From the NCBI RefSeq assembly GCF_000250985.1, contig NW_013524649.1, positions 231,396 to 295,395 on the forward strand: DNA of 64,000 nt, read 5' to 3'. Position numbers and translations under genes: made by a program. The notes below the pieces were generated by a model. It was given only the letters and a program-made list of their open reading frames with translations. It searched no databases and had not been told where the DNA came from. The stretch is from Nematocida parisii ERTm1 (lineage: Eukaryota; Microsporidia). Within the stretch, counting starts at the first letter, position 1. Each line of letters starts with the position of its first letter. Shown here piece after piece: positions 49,343-59,373 of the stretch.

Positions 49343-52300
49343 ATGCCAGATCCATTATGTAAAGACATACAGAAAGTAGATCACTCGAATGAGACTCTTA
49401 AGAAGATTCGGAGATACAGGATGACTGAAGACTTTTCACAGTTAGTTGGCATGGATATTCCACTGGAAATTGAAAAGATTAGGCAGGGACTAACACATGG
49501 CTCGACTGACTCATTTTTAGAGCTAGCAGAGTATATGTGGATGGAGCTAGTTAGGGATAATTCTCTTCTTAGAACACCTTTTCGCACTTTCATAGAAAAA
49601 AACAAGCTTATCCGGCTAATTCCACCCACGCCACTAATCCCAATAATATTCCTTTTTTCAGGGGAGGAAGTGCTTAAGGAGTGGTGTATTATAAATATAT
49701 GTGAGTTATACACCACTCCAAATTATTTGACTGGGATGGTCACTGGGGGAACCTTCTTTTACAAAATACATGAAGAAATACTGCAGGATATGTCTAAGTA
49801 CAAGGAAAGGAACTTTTTAAAGTCATTGTTTATTTTTGTTGTTCTGGGCGGGGCACTTGTACATCCGCACTATGCCCTGCTTGAAGCAAAAATTAATAAT
49901 AATCTCTCTGATGATATTTCCATAAAATTCAACATATATAAGGTTCTAACGGCTGGGGAAGTAACGATAACTGGAGAAGTAAAAAGAAAAAACAAATTGT
50001 GCTTGCATTTAATCAGCAGGGTTCTTCAGGAGCTAACAAGGATGCCGCTGGACCAGTTTTTAGCCAAAAACAGGCAGGAAACATCTGAGATAAGGTTGAT
50101 TCTTCTTTTTACTACATGGGAGATGCTTGAGCTGAGCATTAAGCTGGATATACCAAAGGAGTTAAAGCTGTTAATATTAAGAAGCGGGCACGGTTCAAGG
50201 AATCGAACAATCAGGAAGAGAATATATACGTCTGTTGTTAGGATGCATGCGGGGAGTGGAATTTCTCTTTTAGAATTGTTTAAAAATGGTTTATTAGAGT
50301 ACATACTAGCACGGACTGAGTATGAAATAGGGCGTGTATATACAGATCAGTACAAGAGTATGATTAGGTCTTTGGTGATAGATACAGTAGATCTTATAAA
50401 CACATACAAATTAAAAACACTAAATATCAGCACAGAAGAGACAGAGAGCTTGAAAAGACCAGAATACAAGAATTTAACTATGGCGGAGATAGAAGATATT
50501 TTATTATGTAGTTGTTCTTTATGGAGGGATCGGCTTTCTATTTATTCGGACTGTGCTATTTCTGCATTTATTTCTTTGTTCTTCTTTAGGGTGACCACAA
50601 AACCATTCAAGAATTATAGTTCTAAAACAGCTGCTGTTGTATCCGTTTTGCAAGATTTAAGCGCAGTAGTTAGCACCCGGCTAGATAAACTAGACAAATC
50701 AATGCTAAAGGAAAAGGACCGGGTTATTATGGACTCTTTGCTTAATAAAAAGTACTCAGACCAAACAGAGCCAGCAAAGATCGAAATTCTTCTGGAGCTA
50801 ATTAAAGAGTGTAGTCATTTCTATGCATGCACTGGGATAATGCCAGGTGGGATAACAGGTCTCTGCGGTGTGATTGAGAAATACATTAACAATTACATTG
50901 TAACGAGAGTGGATAGAGAAAGCCCCATAAACACATTTGATTCTGATAGAGGAGATGCACTATCACATGAAAATATATCAGAGGAGTGTGATCTTCTTCG
51001 CATGCTTTATGAGCTAGTGCAGATGCCCATTACAGATAGTGTTCTTTCACAGATAAACTATATTGTACTGCATCTGGATAAAATTGCTAGTGACACGATA
51101 GAAATTGACTTTACGTGGATATGTAAGCTAGACTTGAGAATGGCATCAAAGACCAACCTTAAAATGACTTTTTTAAAAAATTTGTTTGATAAGTATTTAA
51201 TACTTGCGCATGACAGCAAGACCATGATAAAATCCGTTGTAAATGATTTCCAGAGAATTAAAAAAGAAAATAACCTGAAAGACGATGAGGCTATGAAAAG
51301 ACTAATTAAAAGGGCCGAGAAAATATTAGAAAAAAAGAAAGAGCAGGTTGTAGAGCATACTACAAAAGATATCCCAGCAATCCCCCAAACACAGGACATT
51401 ATAACGTGGCAGAAGCCACTTCAGGAGGTTAGAGAAAAAACACAAACAAACAAAGAATTTATTCTTGCTCTTCTAAGGAATGAACCGCCGATAGAGTACC
51501 AATCAGTTAAGTCAACGTACAGCACCTTCTTAGACTACTTTTCAACATACTCTCCCCTAATAATTAAAGAAGCCCTTGCATCAATTGAATCTAGCATTAC
51601 TGTGGAGTCTGTTTCTAAAAAGCCAATAGATGGTATTGTGATGGGAAAACATGATGACACCAGAACAACTACACTTGCAATCCTTACTCGGCACAAACAG
51701 TCTCTTCTGATAAATGATATTGTTAGAGTAGTAAATCTTAACAATACAGATGAAAATAACTACAGCACAGGCATAGTCATGTATGAAAAGGAGGGCCAGT
51801 ATGAGATAATGGTGTGCATGAAGTCTCTTGAAAAGCAGGGCCGATGTCATAAGGTTAGCATACAGCTTCTAGCAAACATTACATCTACTATGCGAGAATA
51901 TGATGCTTTAATTAGATTGCAGAAGCTGGCCATTAGAAGTAGTATACTTGATCCTTGTAAATTCTACAAAAAAGATGGGTCTGTAACAGGCATGCCCAAA
52001 GGTGTACATGCGTATAATGAAAAGTCCCATCCAGACTCTATTCTAAATATGCCCGGGTTTAAAACGTCGGAGATAAACGAATGCCCACTCATCAGTGCAT
52101 TTTATTCACAGCTCAATAAAAGCCAGCAGGCAGCTGTGTATAATGCATTATTGCCCAAAAATAGCATAAGCTTAATACAAGGGCCGCCAGGTACAGGAAA
52201 GACCAAGACAATATCAGGCATGATTGCATGTTTCCTTCTGCAAAAGCGCAGAGTTTTAGTATGTGCACCCAGCAATGCAGCTGTTGACATGCTTATAGAA

Positions 52301-53425
52301 AGCGGCAGTATTTGGAAACGAATCCCTGATTGCAGATGGATTCGCATAGGCAGTGCAGGCGGTAGTAGAACAGCAGTAGAGAGAGATGGCATGCCCCTTC
52401 CTAAAGAAGAAAAAGAGGATATTTTATCCAGTCCATCATTAGTCCAGGACATCAGCGTGCAAAACACCCCAACCCAGCATGCAATAGACCCAAAAGATAT
52501 TTCAATTTTTGGAAGCATCGGCGCATATGATAGAAGGTGTGAGAATTTAGGAGACTATACGCGGCAGGACAGCAAGAGTGAACTAAGCCGTGCTAATCTG
52601 GTTTTCTGCACTCTATCCATGGCAGGGTCTTCTTCTCTTAGAGAATACTTCTTTGATATTTTAATAATTGATGAAGCATGCCAGGCCACAGAGCCAAGTA
52701 CACTGATACCTTTAAGGGCATTGCCAAGCAAGCTTATTCTAGTAGGAGACCCAATGCAATTGCCACCAACAATCATTTCACAAGAAAAAGAACTAACTCT
52801 AACTCTTTTTGAACGACTTTCTTCTTCAATCCCTCCACTTCTCCTAGATACGCAGTACAGAATGAATTCTATGATTTCTAAATTTGCAAGCCAGCAATTC
52901 TACAACGACAAATTAAAAAATGGTGTTATAGTGAACTCACTCCTCCCATTCGCATTCATAGATGCAGAAGGAGTGGAGAAGACAGATGACAAAGATATCT
53001 ACAATAAAAAAGAGATCACCACAATTCTGCAGTTCTATGGAGCAGCAGTAAAGGCATACGGCACAGTAGGAATAATCAGTCCGTACAAGGGGCAGGTCTC
53101 CAGACTTAAAAAGTACATTAGAGACATAGACATAGCAACAGTAGACGGATTCCAGGGACAGGAAAAGGATTGCATAATTATATCAACAGTGCGTAGTAAA
53201 AGGATAGGATTTCTTAGTGATATTCGTCGAATGAATGTGGCACTAACCCGTGCCAGATACACTTTAATAATAGTAGGCAGTATGCGTTTATTACAACAAG
53301 ATCCAACATGGCAGCCGCTTATTAAATATGTTAATGAGAACAACTTTGTATACAAAGTAGGAGAAGTGCTAAGCATTCTTACGTCTATAAAAGACCAAAG
53401 AGATGCATCGTCACACAGTAAATAA
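49343..53425 (+). CDS. SEN1: Sen1/senataxin-type superfamily 1 RNA-DNA helicase
   Basis: Sen1 unwinds R-loops and ends non-coding pol II transcription. The 1,360-residue protein has a long helical N-terminal half (about 1-700), as in Sen1, then an Upf1-like helicase core: motif I QGPPGTGKTKT (about 945), CAPSNAAVD, motif II IIDEACQATEPS (about 1108), VGDPMQLPPT, DTQYRMNSMIS, VDGFQGQEKDCIIIS and MNVALTRAR. Upf1 is excluded because the Cys/His-rich domain is missing and the N-terminal half is large. It is the largest intact gene in the window. Confidence 0.88.
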   Translation: MPDPLCKDIQKVDHSNETLKKIRRYRMTEDFSQLVGMDIPLEIEKIRQGLTHGSTDSFLELAEYMWMELVRDNSLLRTPFRTFIEKNKLIRLIPPTPLIPIIFLFSGEEVLKEWCIINICELYTTPNYLTGMVTGGTFFYKIHEEILQDMSKYKERNFLKSLFIFVVLGGALVHPHYALLEAKINNNLSDDISIKFNIYKVLTAGEVTITGEVKRKNKLCLHLISRVLQELTRMPLDQFLAKNRQETSEIRLILLFTTWEMLELSIKLDIPKELKLLILRSGHGSRNRTIRKRIYTSVVRMHAGSGISLLELFKNGLLEYILARTEYEIGRVYTDQYKSMIRSLVIDTVDLINTYKLKTLNISTEETESLKRPEYKNLTMAEIEDILLCSCSLWRDRLSIYSDCAISAFISLFFFRVTTKPFKNYSSKTAAVVSVLQDLSAVVSTRLDKLDKSMLKEKDRVIMDSLLNKKYSDQTEPAKIEILLELIKECSHFYACTGIMPGGITGLCGVIEKYINNYIVTRVDRESPINTFDSDRGDALSHENISEECDLLRMLYELVQMPITDSVLSQINYIVLHLDKIASDTIEIDFTWICKLDLRMASKTNLKMTFLKNLFDKYLILAHDSKTMIKSVVNDFQRIKKENNLKDDEAMKRLIKRAEKILEKKKEQVVEHTTKDIPAIPQTQDIITWQKPLQEVREKTQTNKEFILALLRNEPPIEYQSVKSTYSTFLDYFSTYSPLIIKEALASIESSITVESVSKKPIDGIVMGKHDDTRTTTLAILTRHKQSLLINDIVRVVNLNNTDENNYSTGIVMYEKEGQYEIMVCMKSLEKQGRCHKVSIQLLANITSTMREYDALIRLQKLAIRSSILDPCKFYKKDGSVTGMPKGVHAYNEKSHPDSILNMPGFKTSEINECPLISAFYSQLNKSQQAAVYNALLPKNSISLIQGPPGTGKTKTISGMIACFLLQKRRVLVCAPSNAAVDMLIESGSIWKRIPDCRWIRIGSAGGSRTAVERDGMPLPKEEKEDILSSPSLVQDISVQNTPTQHAIDPKDISIFGSIGAYDRRCENLGDYTRQDSKSELSRANLVFCTLSMAGSSSLREYFFDILIIDEACQATEPSTLIPLRALPSKLILVGDPMQLPPTIISQEKELTLTLFERLSSSIPPLLLDTQYRMNSMISKFASQQFYNDKLKNGVIVNSLLPFAFIDAEGVEKTDDKDIYNKKEITTILQFYGAAVKAYGTVGIISPYKGQVSRLKKYIRDIDIATVDGFQGQEKDCIIISTVRSKRIGFLSDIRRMNVALTRARYTLIIVGSMRLLQQDPTWQPLIKYVNENNFVYKVGEVLSILTSIKDQRDASSHSK

Positions 53426-53451
53426 ATAACATTTTATACTTCTATTTCTTC

Positions 53452-53580
53452 TTACTCTTTGCGGTTTAACTCATTTAAAACAGCCAGCTCTAATTGGATT
53501 ATTTCTTTTGTGATATCAACTGTGCTGTCTTTTATTTTGTCCTCAATTGCCCACATAAGCTCTTCAAAGCAGTTTTTCAT
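53452..53580 (-). CDS. small 42-residue protein gene, unknown
   Basis: ATG at 53580 opens MKNCFEELMWAIEDKIKDST, then a helix-forming, acidic end ELAVLNELNRKE and TAA. The leader on its strand, AATTTGCAAATAATTTTATA, is nearly the same as that of the J-protein gene (TTTTGCAAATAATTTTCATT), PABP (AATTTGCAATTTTC) and SEN1. That supports a real start. It lies convergent to SEN1, 27 bp away. A short helical subunit of a larger complex is plausible; the family is unknown to me. Confidence 0.5.
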   Translation of the reverse strand: MKNCFEELMWAIEDKIKDSTVDITKEIIQLELAVLNELNRKE

Positions 53581-54120
53581 TATAAAATTATTTGCAAATT
53601 AGATAATAATTAATAGACATTTTCGGGTGCATTTCTGGTTATAAAGAACAAAACACAAAATCTAGCTATAAATAAAATTTAATACAACGCAGTATTCCGG
53701 GGTATACTTCTTTTTAATGGCTAGTATTCAAATATACACTGAAATATTAATTAAATACAATATTTATAGCAAGTATATAAAAAATTAGTAAAAGTGAGAA
53801 TTCTTCTGAATATATAAAGTATGTCATGAATTAACTATGTGATAGATCGTGAGTAGTGCATAAATTTAATATTTTATAGTATTTTATGTTATGTTCATTA
53901 TAATAGGTATAAACAGACTAATTCTAGTTATAAGTATATTTTATGTAATAGTTAATGTGGATACAGTAAATGTACTGCAGTGATATTATTATATCAGTGT
54001 ATTAAGTATATTTATACTTGTATATTGCTTAGCACGTATATTTTTATTAAATCTTGGATTATTTCCATGGAATTTCTGCAGTGTATTTAGTTTTATAATA
54101 GCAAAACAAATATTTTCAGA
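53581..54120. other. AT-rich divergent spacer
   Basis: TTTTCGGGTGCATTTCTGGTTATAAAG (about 53620) holds both recurring spacer motifs. No frame. AAATATTTTCAGA precedes the V-ATPase ATG. Confidence 0.45.
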
Positions 54121-55623
54121 ATGAATAATTATGAAGTGTTCAGTGAGCACGTGAGAGCACTAAATGACTCATGCATACCACCCACCACTACTTACAGAAC
54201 TGTATCTAGTGTGAATGGTCCGCTAGTTATTATGGATAATGTGAAGTCACCCAAATATTCAGAAATAGTTCATTTAACCCTTCCGGACGGAAGCAGGAGG
54301 ACTGGGCAGGTTTTAGAAGTATGCGGGAAGAAGGCAATTATTCAAGTGTTTGAGGGGACATCAGGGATAGACACGAAGCATACGTGTGCAGAGTTTACGG
54401 GAGAAACAATGAAAATGGCAGTGTCAGAGGATTTACTGGGAAGAACTTTTAACAGCATAGGAGTACCAATTGATGGAGGGCCAAAAATAGTGGCAGAGGA
54501 TTATTTAGACATTCAAGGGCAGCCGATCAATCCGTATGCCAGAATATATCCAGAAGAAATGGTTCAAACTGGAATATCCGCCATTGATGTGATGAACTCT
54601 GTGGCGCGTGGCCAGAAGATACCTATTTTCAGTGGAGCTGGTCTTCCTCATAATGAAGTAGCTGCGCAGATATGCAGGCAGGCAGGGCTTGTTAATAACA
54701 AGAGCACGGTTGACAAGAGCAAAGACAACTTTTCAATTGTATTTGCTGCAATGGGGGTTAACGCAGAGACTGCACAGTTCTTTAGGAATGAGTTTGAGCA
54801 GAGTGGTGTATTAGATAGAACTATTCTTTATCTTAACTTGGCAAACGATCCAACGATTGAAAGAATAATTACGCCACGATTTGCACTTACTGCAGCAGAG
54901 TATCTTGCGTACACAACAGGTAAGCACGTCCTAATGATTATGACAGACATGAGTTCGTATGCAGATGCATTAAGAGAAGTCAGTGCAGCGAGAGAAGAAG
55001 TTCCCGGACGAAGAGGGTACCCTGGGTACATGTACACCGATCTATCAACAATATATGAAAGAGCTGGTCGTATTGCCGGTATAGATGGATCTATTACACA
55101 AATACCCATTCTTACTATGCCAAATGATGATATAACCCATCCCATACCAGACTTAACAGGATATATTACAGAGGGGCAAATATACATCGATAGAAGTCTT
55201 CACAACAGACAGATATATCCTCCAATAAATGTCTTGCCGTCTTTATCCAGACTTATGAAGTCAGCAATTGGCGAGAACATGACGCGGGATGACCACTCTG
55301 ATGTATCCAGTCAGCTGTACTCTAAATACGCGGTTGGTAAAGAAGCACTTGCTATGAAATCTGTTGTGGGTGAGGAGTCTTTATCAACAGAGGATAAGCT
55401 AGTGATTGAGTTTGTAGAAAACTTTGAAAAGGAGTTTATCAGCCAAAGAAAGGATGAAAACAGAACCATCTCCGAATCTCTTGATTTGGCATGGAGGCTG
55501 CTTAGAATATTCCCAAAGGAATTACTGAACAGAATCCCAGATAATATACTTAACAAGTACTACACCATAAAGACCACTGAAGAAGACAATAGTCACGTCT
55601 CAAATGAAGAAAAGAAAGAATAA
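54121..55623 (+). CDS. VMA2: V-type H+-ATPase subunit B
   Basis: The non-catalytic nucleotide-binding subunit of the V1 head, which alternates with subunit A and drives proton pumping into acidic compartments. The 500-residue protein shows ITYRTV-type [20 protein letters not shown]-type [22 protein letters not shown], the [19 protein letters not shown] block, [72 protein letters not shown] and the VLPSLSRLM end. The degenerate P-loop (no GKT) is as expected for B. Conservation is high, so it serves as an intact control among the broken neighbours. Confidence 0.97.
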   Translation: MNNYEVFSEHVRALNDSCIPPTTTYRTVSSVNGPLVIMDNVKSPKYSEIVHLTLPDGSRRTGQVLEVCGKKAIIQVFEGTSGIDTKHTCAEFTGETMKMAVSEDLLGRTFNSIGVPIDGGPKIVAEDYLDIQGQPINPYARIYPEEMVQTGISAIDVMNSVARGQKIPIFSGAGLPHNEVAAQICRQAGLVNNKSTVDKSKDNFSIVFAAMGVNAETAQFFRNEFEQSGVLDRTILYLNLANDPTIERIITPRFALTAAEYLAYTTGKHVLMIMTDMSSYADALREVSAAREEVPGRRGYPGYMYTDLSTIYERAGRIAGIDGSITQIPILTMPNDDITHPIPDLTGYITEGQIYIDRSLHNRQIYPPINVLPSLSRLMKSAIGENMTRDDHSDVSSQLYSKYAVGKEALAMKSVVGEESLSTEDKLVIEFVENFEKEFISQRKDENRTISESLDLAWRLLRIFPKELLNRIPDNILNKYYTIKTTEEDNSHVSNEEKKE

Positions 55624-56100
55624 GACAATTGACCGGCTAAATACCAAATAGACCGGAACCTAAATAAATTATTCAAGTGTTTAGGTCTATCTGTACTAGT
55701 TGTTTCAGTTATTTTACAATTTTTATTTCAGACATTTTCTAATGTGTTCATTTTTTATTTTTGTATTTTATTCTTGTGTACGCATATAAATTTACTCATT
55801 TATATACTGCACAGCAGTAAAATAGGCTAATTTATATTGAGAGACGCATTCTGTCTAAATATACGTATAATACATACAATACACTTATTTACACATACAA
55901 TGTAAATATTCATATACAGTGTAACAGAGTATAATAAACAAATGAATACTCTTTTTATAATTCTGAATATGTTGGTGTACAGCACAGTCATTTCCTTTTC
56001 ATACAGCAAGATAATATACTGATTTTTATTCCTATTAATTATAGATTTATTAAGCGATGAGTAGTTTTACTGTTTGGCATCTGTGTATACCAGAAATATT
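55624..56100. other. spacer with the second 136-bp repeat
   Basis: It contains the repeat at 55747-55883 and otherwise AT-rich sequence without a frame. Confidence 0.5.
55747..55883 (+). repeat. 136-bp non-coding direct repeat, copy 2
   Basis: Same segment as 47599-47734, 8.15 kb away and in the same orientation, with one extra T near 55756 and GAGAGACG in place of GAAAGACG. It lies about 125 bp past the V-ATPase B stop. Confidence 0.9.
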
Positions 56101-56478
56101 TTACTGGTACTTAGTCTGGGCATTCATATTCAGTTCTACTATGCCAGCCCCCTTTGGCATGAGGTATATGAGAAAATCAAAGACATCAGAGGATTTAGCT
56201 GCTGAGCAAATGTCTCCCTTTTGAAGAATTCTTCTTTTCCCTTGTTCTGTGTACTGCCATGCCCGGAGTGTTAATTCCTCAATAAATATTTCTGTTAGTC
56301 TGGAGAACAGTGGAGGAACTTCATTTGCCACCTTACTAACTTCTTGTTCAACTTTCATGAGTCTTTTTATACGTGCCAGTGGAAGTGCATTATCTTTGCT
56401 AATCACTGATGTAGTGACATAATCTAAAATACCTTTCCAATATTCATCTACTGTAGGATTCTTTCTTTGCATTTGCAT
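56101..56478 (-). CDS. HAP5: NF-YC/Hap5 histone-fold transcription factor subunit
   Basis: Hap5/NF-YC pairs with NF-YB and NF-YA at CCAAT boxes. The histone fold shows LPLARIKRLMKVEQEVSKVANEVPPLFSRLTEIFIEELTLRAW, then TEQGKRRILQKGDICSAA and VFDFLIYLMP, all characteristic. I start at 56478 (MQMQRKNPTVDEYW). The longer frame to 56544 lacks the usual start context. About 125 residues, reduced to the core. Partner genes are not in this window. Confidence 0.88.
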   Translation of the reverse strand: MQMQRKNPTVDEYWKGILDYVTTSVISKDNALPLARIKRLMKVEQEVSKVANEVPPLFSRLTEIFIEELTLRAWQYTEQGKRRILQKGDICSAAKSSDVFDFLIYLMPKGAGIVELNMNAQTKYQ

Positions 56479-56544
56479 GTTTATTAGATAGAAGAATGTT
56501 TTATTCCTTTCATATTTATTTATTATAGTCACCTGATGAAACAC

Positions 56545-57759
56545 ATTCTAATACACTGTAACACTACGTCACAGTTACAATTGAAGTCTATTAAAATTTC
56601 AGGATATTCAAAGAACGCAGTGATTATTGTATAATACTGTATTATTATCATATGAATGTATGTTTTTATTGATTATATGCATAAATAGCCGTTAAAATAT
56701 ACCAAAATAGAAAAATACATAAACCATTTAGAGTACATTGTATCTATACACAAAACTTTCTATTAATAATCCAGTAAGTTTTGGTTAATATGGTAAAAAG
56801 TCTTGCATGATTACTTGCGTAATAAATAGTACACAATGTGTAAATAATATTTTTTTATACATAATGTTTACTATATTATGTTATAGAATAATAAGTAATG
56901 CACGTGCTTATAATTAGCTATTTTATTAAATATGTGCAATCTGCTCATTAAATAGAAACCCAGATATTTTAGGTTATTTGATACTTAATTTCACTATTAC
57001 TCTAAACTTGATCTGATTCATTGGTGTTTTAGAATTTCTGAGTCTACATAATCCATACACACATATAATTGAAATCTCTGGTTATGTACATGACATATGG
57101 AACATATACTCATATAGTAAACTAGTATACCTACTGTATAATATTCTTATCAGAGTACTCTTTAATTGTACATGAATAGTTCAAATAATCTTAAATATTT
57201 ATGTTTTGATACACAGCCTATATATTGAATATTATTATCTATACCATGCAAGGCCTCTAAAAAATTATTAAACTTTCCTTTAACTAGTACAGGATAAAAA
57301 AGCACATTACATAATTATTTTATAATCCTTTTTTATTCTTATACTAGTATTCTTATACCATTATTAGGCATAATATATATAAGTAGAGGGTATTTTATAG
57401 ATTTAACTGGGGTTCAGTACAGATATTTCTCTTTCTAGCTGATAAAGTACCCTAAAAATAAATGAGAGATACACTTAATTAGTGATATACTCATTAGAGT
57501 TAAACTATTTATTATTACTCTGACGTATATTTCATTCTTAATTACTTATTTCTTTATAATATAGTAAGTCTCTGGTTTACATGCTGGTTATATTAGTGTG
57601 CTATATACTGTATATTTTTAGCTGTACATACTCTATTTCTGTAGGATTTATATGGTATTTCAATATTATTGTTAAGTACTGTTATGCAACTAACTAGAAT
57701 ATATTTTATTTAGACGATTTAACTTATTAAGATATTTCATATACACAATCTATTTATTT
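56545..57759. other. long AT-rich spacer
   Basis: More than a kilobase without a coding-like frame or recognisable RNA. TACACAATGTGTAAATAATA near 56830 is another form of the ACACA word seen at 10.1 kb. Confidence 0.45.
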
Positions 57760-58455
57760 TCACTTACTGTGGTTGATTTGGTTATACACATCTATACCCA
57801 AGAGTATATTACTTCGTACTACGCTCTTTCTTTCGAAGTGTTTTAGTTCTTTTTTATACACATTTTAATTAGCATAGACTCTGCCCAGATGTTCACATAT
57901 CAAAAGGAGTTCACGAAACCCTTTCCATATGTCACCTTCTCCGGTACACCAAGTATCTACAAAACACTCAGGATACATACCACTGCGACGCATGAATTCA
58001 AACTCTATTTCTTCAAAAGGTGGTTTGCTCCAGACTGTAGTCTGTCCTATAAACATATAGCACCATTCAGTATAAGAAAGAATTTACATATACTTCTGGC
58101 AATTTTTAACACACGGTATGCCAGCTAGTAAGGATGCTCTTTCTGATTCAACTAACCTTAGTATTAGTTACCAGCACTTATTTCAATTCTCTTGAGTCCA
58201 GCTTTTCGAATCTAGTTCAATCATAAATCTATATAAATGCATCAAAATCCGCTTCTCTGCTGATTTTGCAGGGCGTGTAACCAGTTCATTATATAACATA
58301 TCCAGACGAACCACTATAGGAAATTTATTCTATACAGAATTATAACTACATGACATTTCTTCAAATTGTTTTTGTAAACGCTTTTTTCCTTCAGTGAATT
58401 TAAAATACTGAAATTTCCTTTTAATATGATACACGTGGTTAGCATTAAAATTCAT
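57760..58455 (-). pseudogene. decayed 232-codon gene with five in-frame stops and no indel
   Basis: Reading the minus strand in one frame from ATG at 58455 to TGA at 57760 gives protein-like sequence rich in Glu, Lys, Arg, Trp and Cys, including VVRLDMLYNELVTRPAKSAE and SGMYPECFVDTWCTGEGDIW. Internal stops fall at 58330-58328 (TAG), 58185-58183 (TGA), 58170-58168 (TAA), 58086-58084 (TAA) and 57867-57865 (TAA). I checked the frame codon by codon and no shift is needed. All five stops could arise by C-to-T changes (CAG, CGA and CAA codons), but other origins are possible. I do not recognise the family. Composition is more coding-like and GC-richer than the spacers on either side. Confidence 0.7.
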
Positions 58456-58924
58456 GCTCTGTGTGTGTATATTCTTATCTGCTATAAATAAGTTCTTTTA
58501 TTTTTTAAGTATTGAAATTATTATACTTTTATTTACAGTCCATAGCACAAATAAAGTGACTGTTTCTGGTTATATCAAAACAGATCGTTTATGGCCTTAT
58601 TAATAGGTAATATAAGGTATACATAATATTTGTTTTTAATAAATCATGACTAGTTCAGATATTTTAATACTATTATAAGTATATATATTGTATAAACAAC
58701 CTAAAATACAGAATATATCATAATAAATACAAAAATACAACTATACCTGTAATTCAATATATGGTAATAAAATACTATATATACACTCCAGTATAACGGA
58801 TTGTTCTTAATACTGAAATTTCTATTTTTGTATTTTTTTCTTTTTGGCACTTCAGAAATTATTTAAGTTTTAAATTTTTATCCCCCTGCCTTTAAAGCTC
58901 TTAAGAAAAGTTAAACTGCTGAGG
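58456..58924. other. spacer upstream of the P1 gene
   Basis: AT-rich. It contains TTTCTGGTTATATC (58563) and the fifth dispersed repeat copy at 58612-58658. A T-rich tract and AAGTTTTAAATTTTTATCCC lie 40-60 bp before the P1 ATG. Confidence 0.45.
58612..58658 (+). repeat. dispersed 50-bp repeat, copy 5 (diverged)
   Basis: ATAAGGTATACATAATATTT through AATCATGACTAGTTCAGAT resembles copies 1-4 at about 80%. Confidence 0.55.
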
Positions 58925-59224
58925 ATGATAGAACAAAAAGATTTATGCGTATTAACAACATTATTACTACACAGCGTAGGAACAACAGTAACAGAAGAAA
59001 ACATTAAGAAAGTAGCAGACCATTTGGGAGTAACAGTTGACTCCTACTTGGCAGAACTATTCAGCAAATTATCAGCTGAACAGATTCAGTCTATTATTGA
59101 GAACCCAACTGGAGGATCAGTACAGGCAGCTGCAGCAACATCTACCCAGGCAGTAGAAGAAAAGAAGGAAGAGAAAGAAGAATCTGAAGAAGAGAGTTCA
59201 GGAGACATGGACTTATTCGGTTAG
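58925..59224 (+). CDS. RPP1: 60S acidic ribosomal stalk protein P1
   Basis: P1/P2 form the flexible stalk that recruits elongation factors. The 99-residue protein has a helical N-domain (DLCVLTTLLLHSVGTTVTEENIKKV, closer to P1 than P2), a short Ala-rich hinge, and a Glu/Lys-rich acidic tail. The invariant end SDDDMGFGLFD is here altered to SSGDMDLFG, which keeps only part of the factor-binding motif. Length is typical. Confidence 0.85.
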   Translation: MIEQKDLCVLTTLLLHSVGTTVTEENIKKVADHLGVTVDSYLAELFSKLSAEQIQSIIENPTGGSVQAAAATSTQAVEEKKEEKEESEEESSGDMDLFG

Positions 59225-59373
59225 ATAATAAATTATAATCTGATTTGCTATTTACTATATTATTATTACATTGTATTTATTCTTGTGCTATAAGGCTTTC
59301 TATGTCAGGCTATTAAACATTTATTGCTTCTATGGATATAACCCGAATATTTTGCAAATAATTTTCATTAGCA

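Noticed and set aside
57889-58128. Plus-strand 79-codon ORF over the decayed gene
   Set aside because: It is the antisense shadow of the better-supported minus-strand frame.
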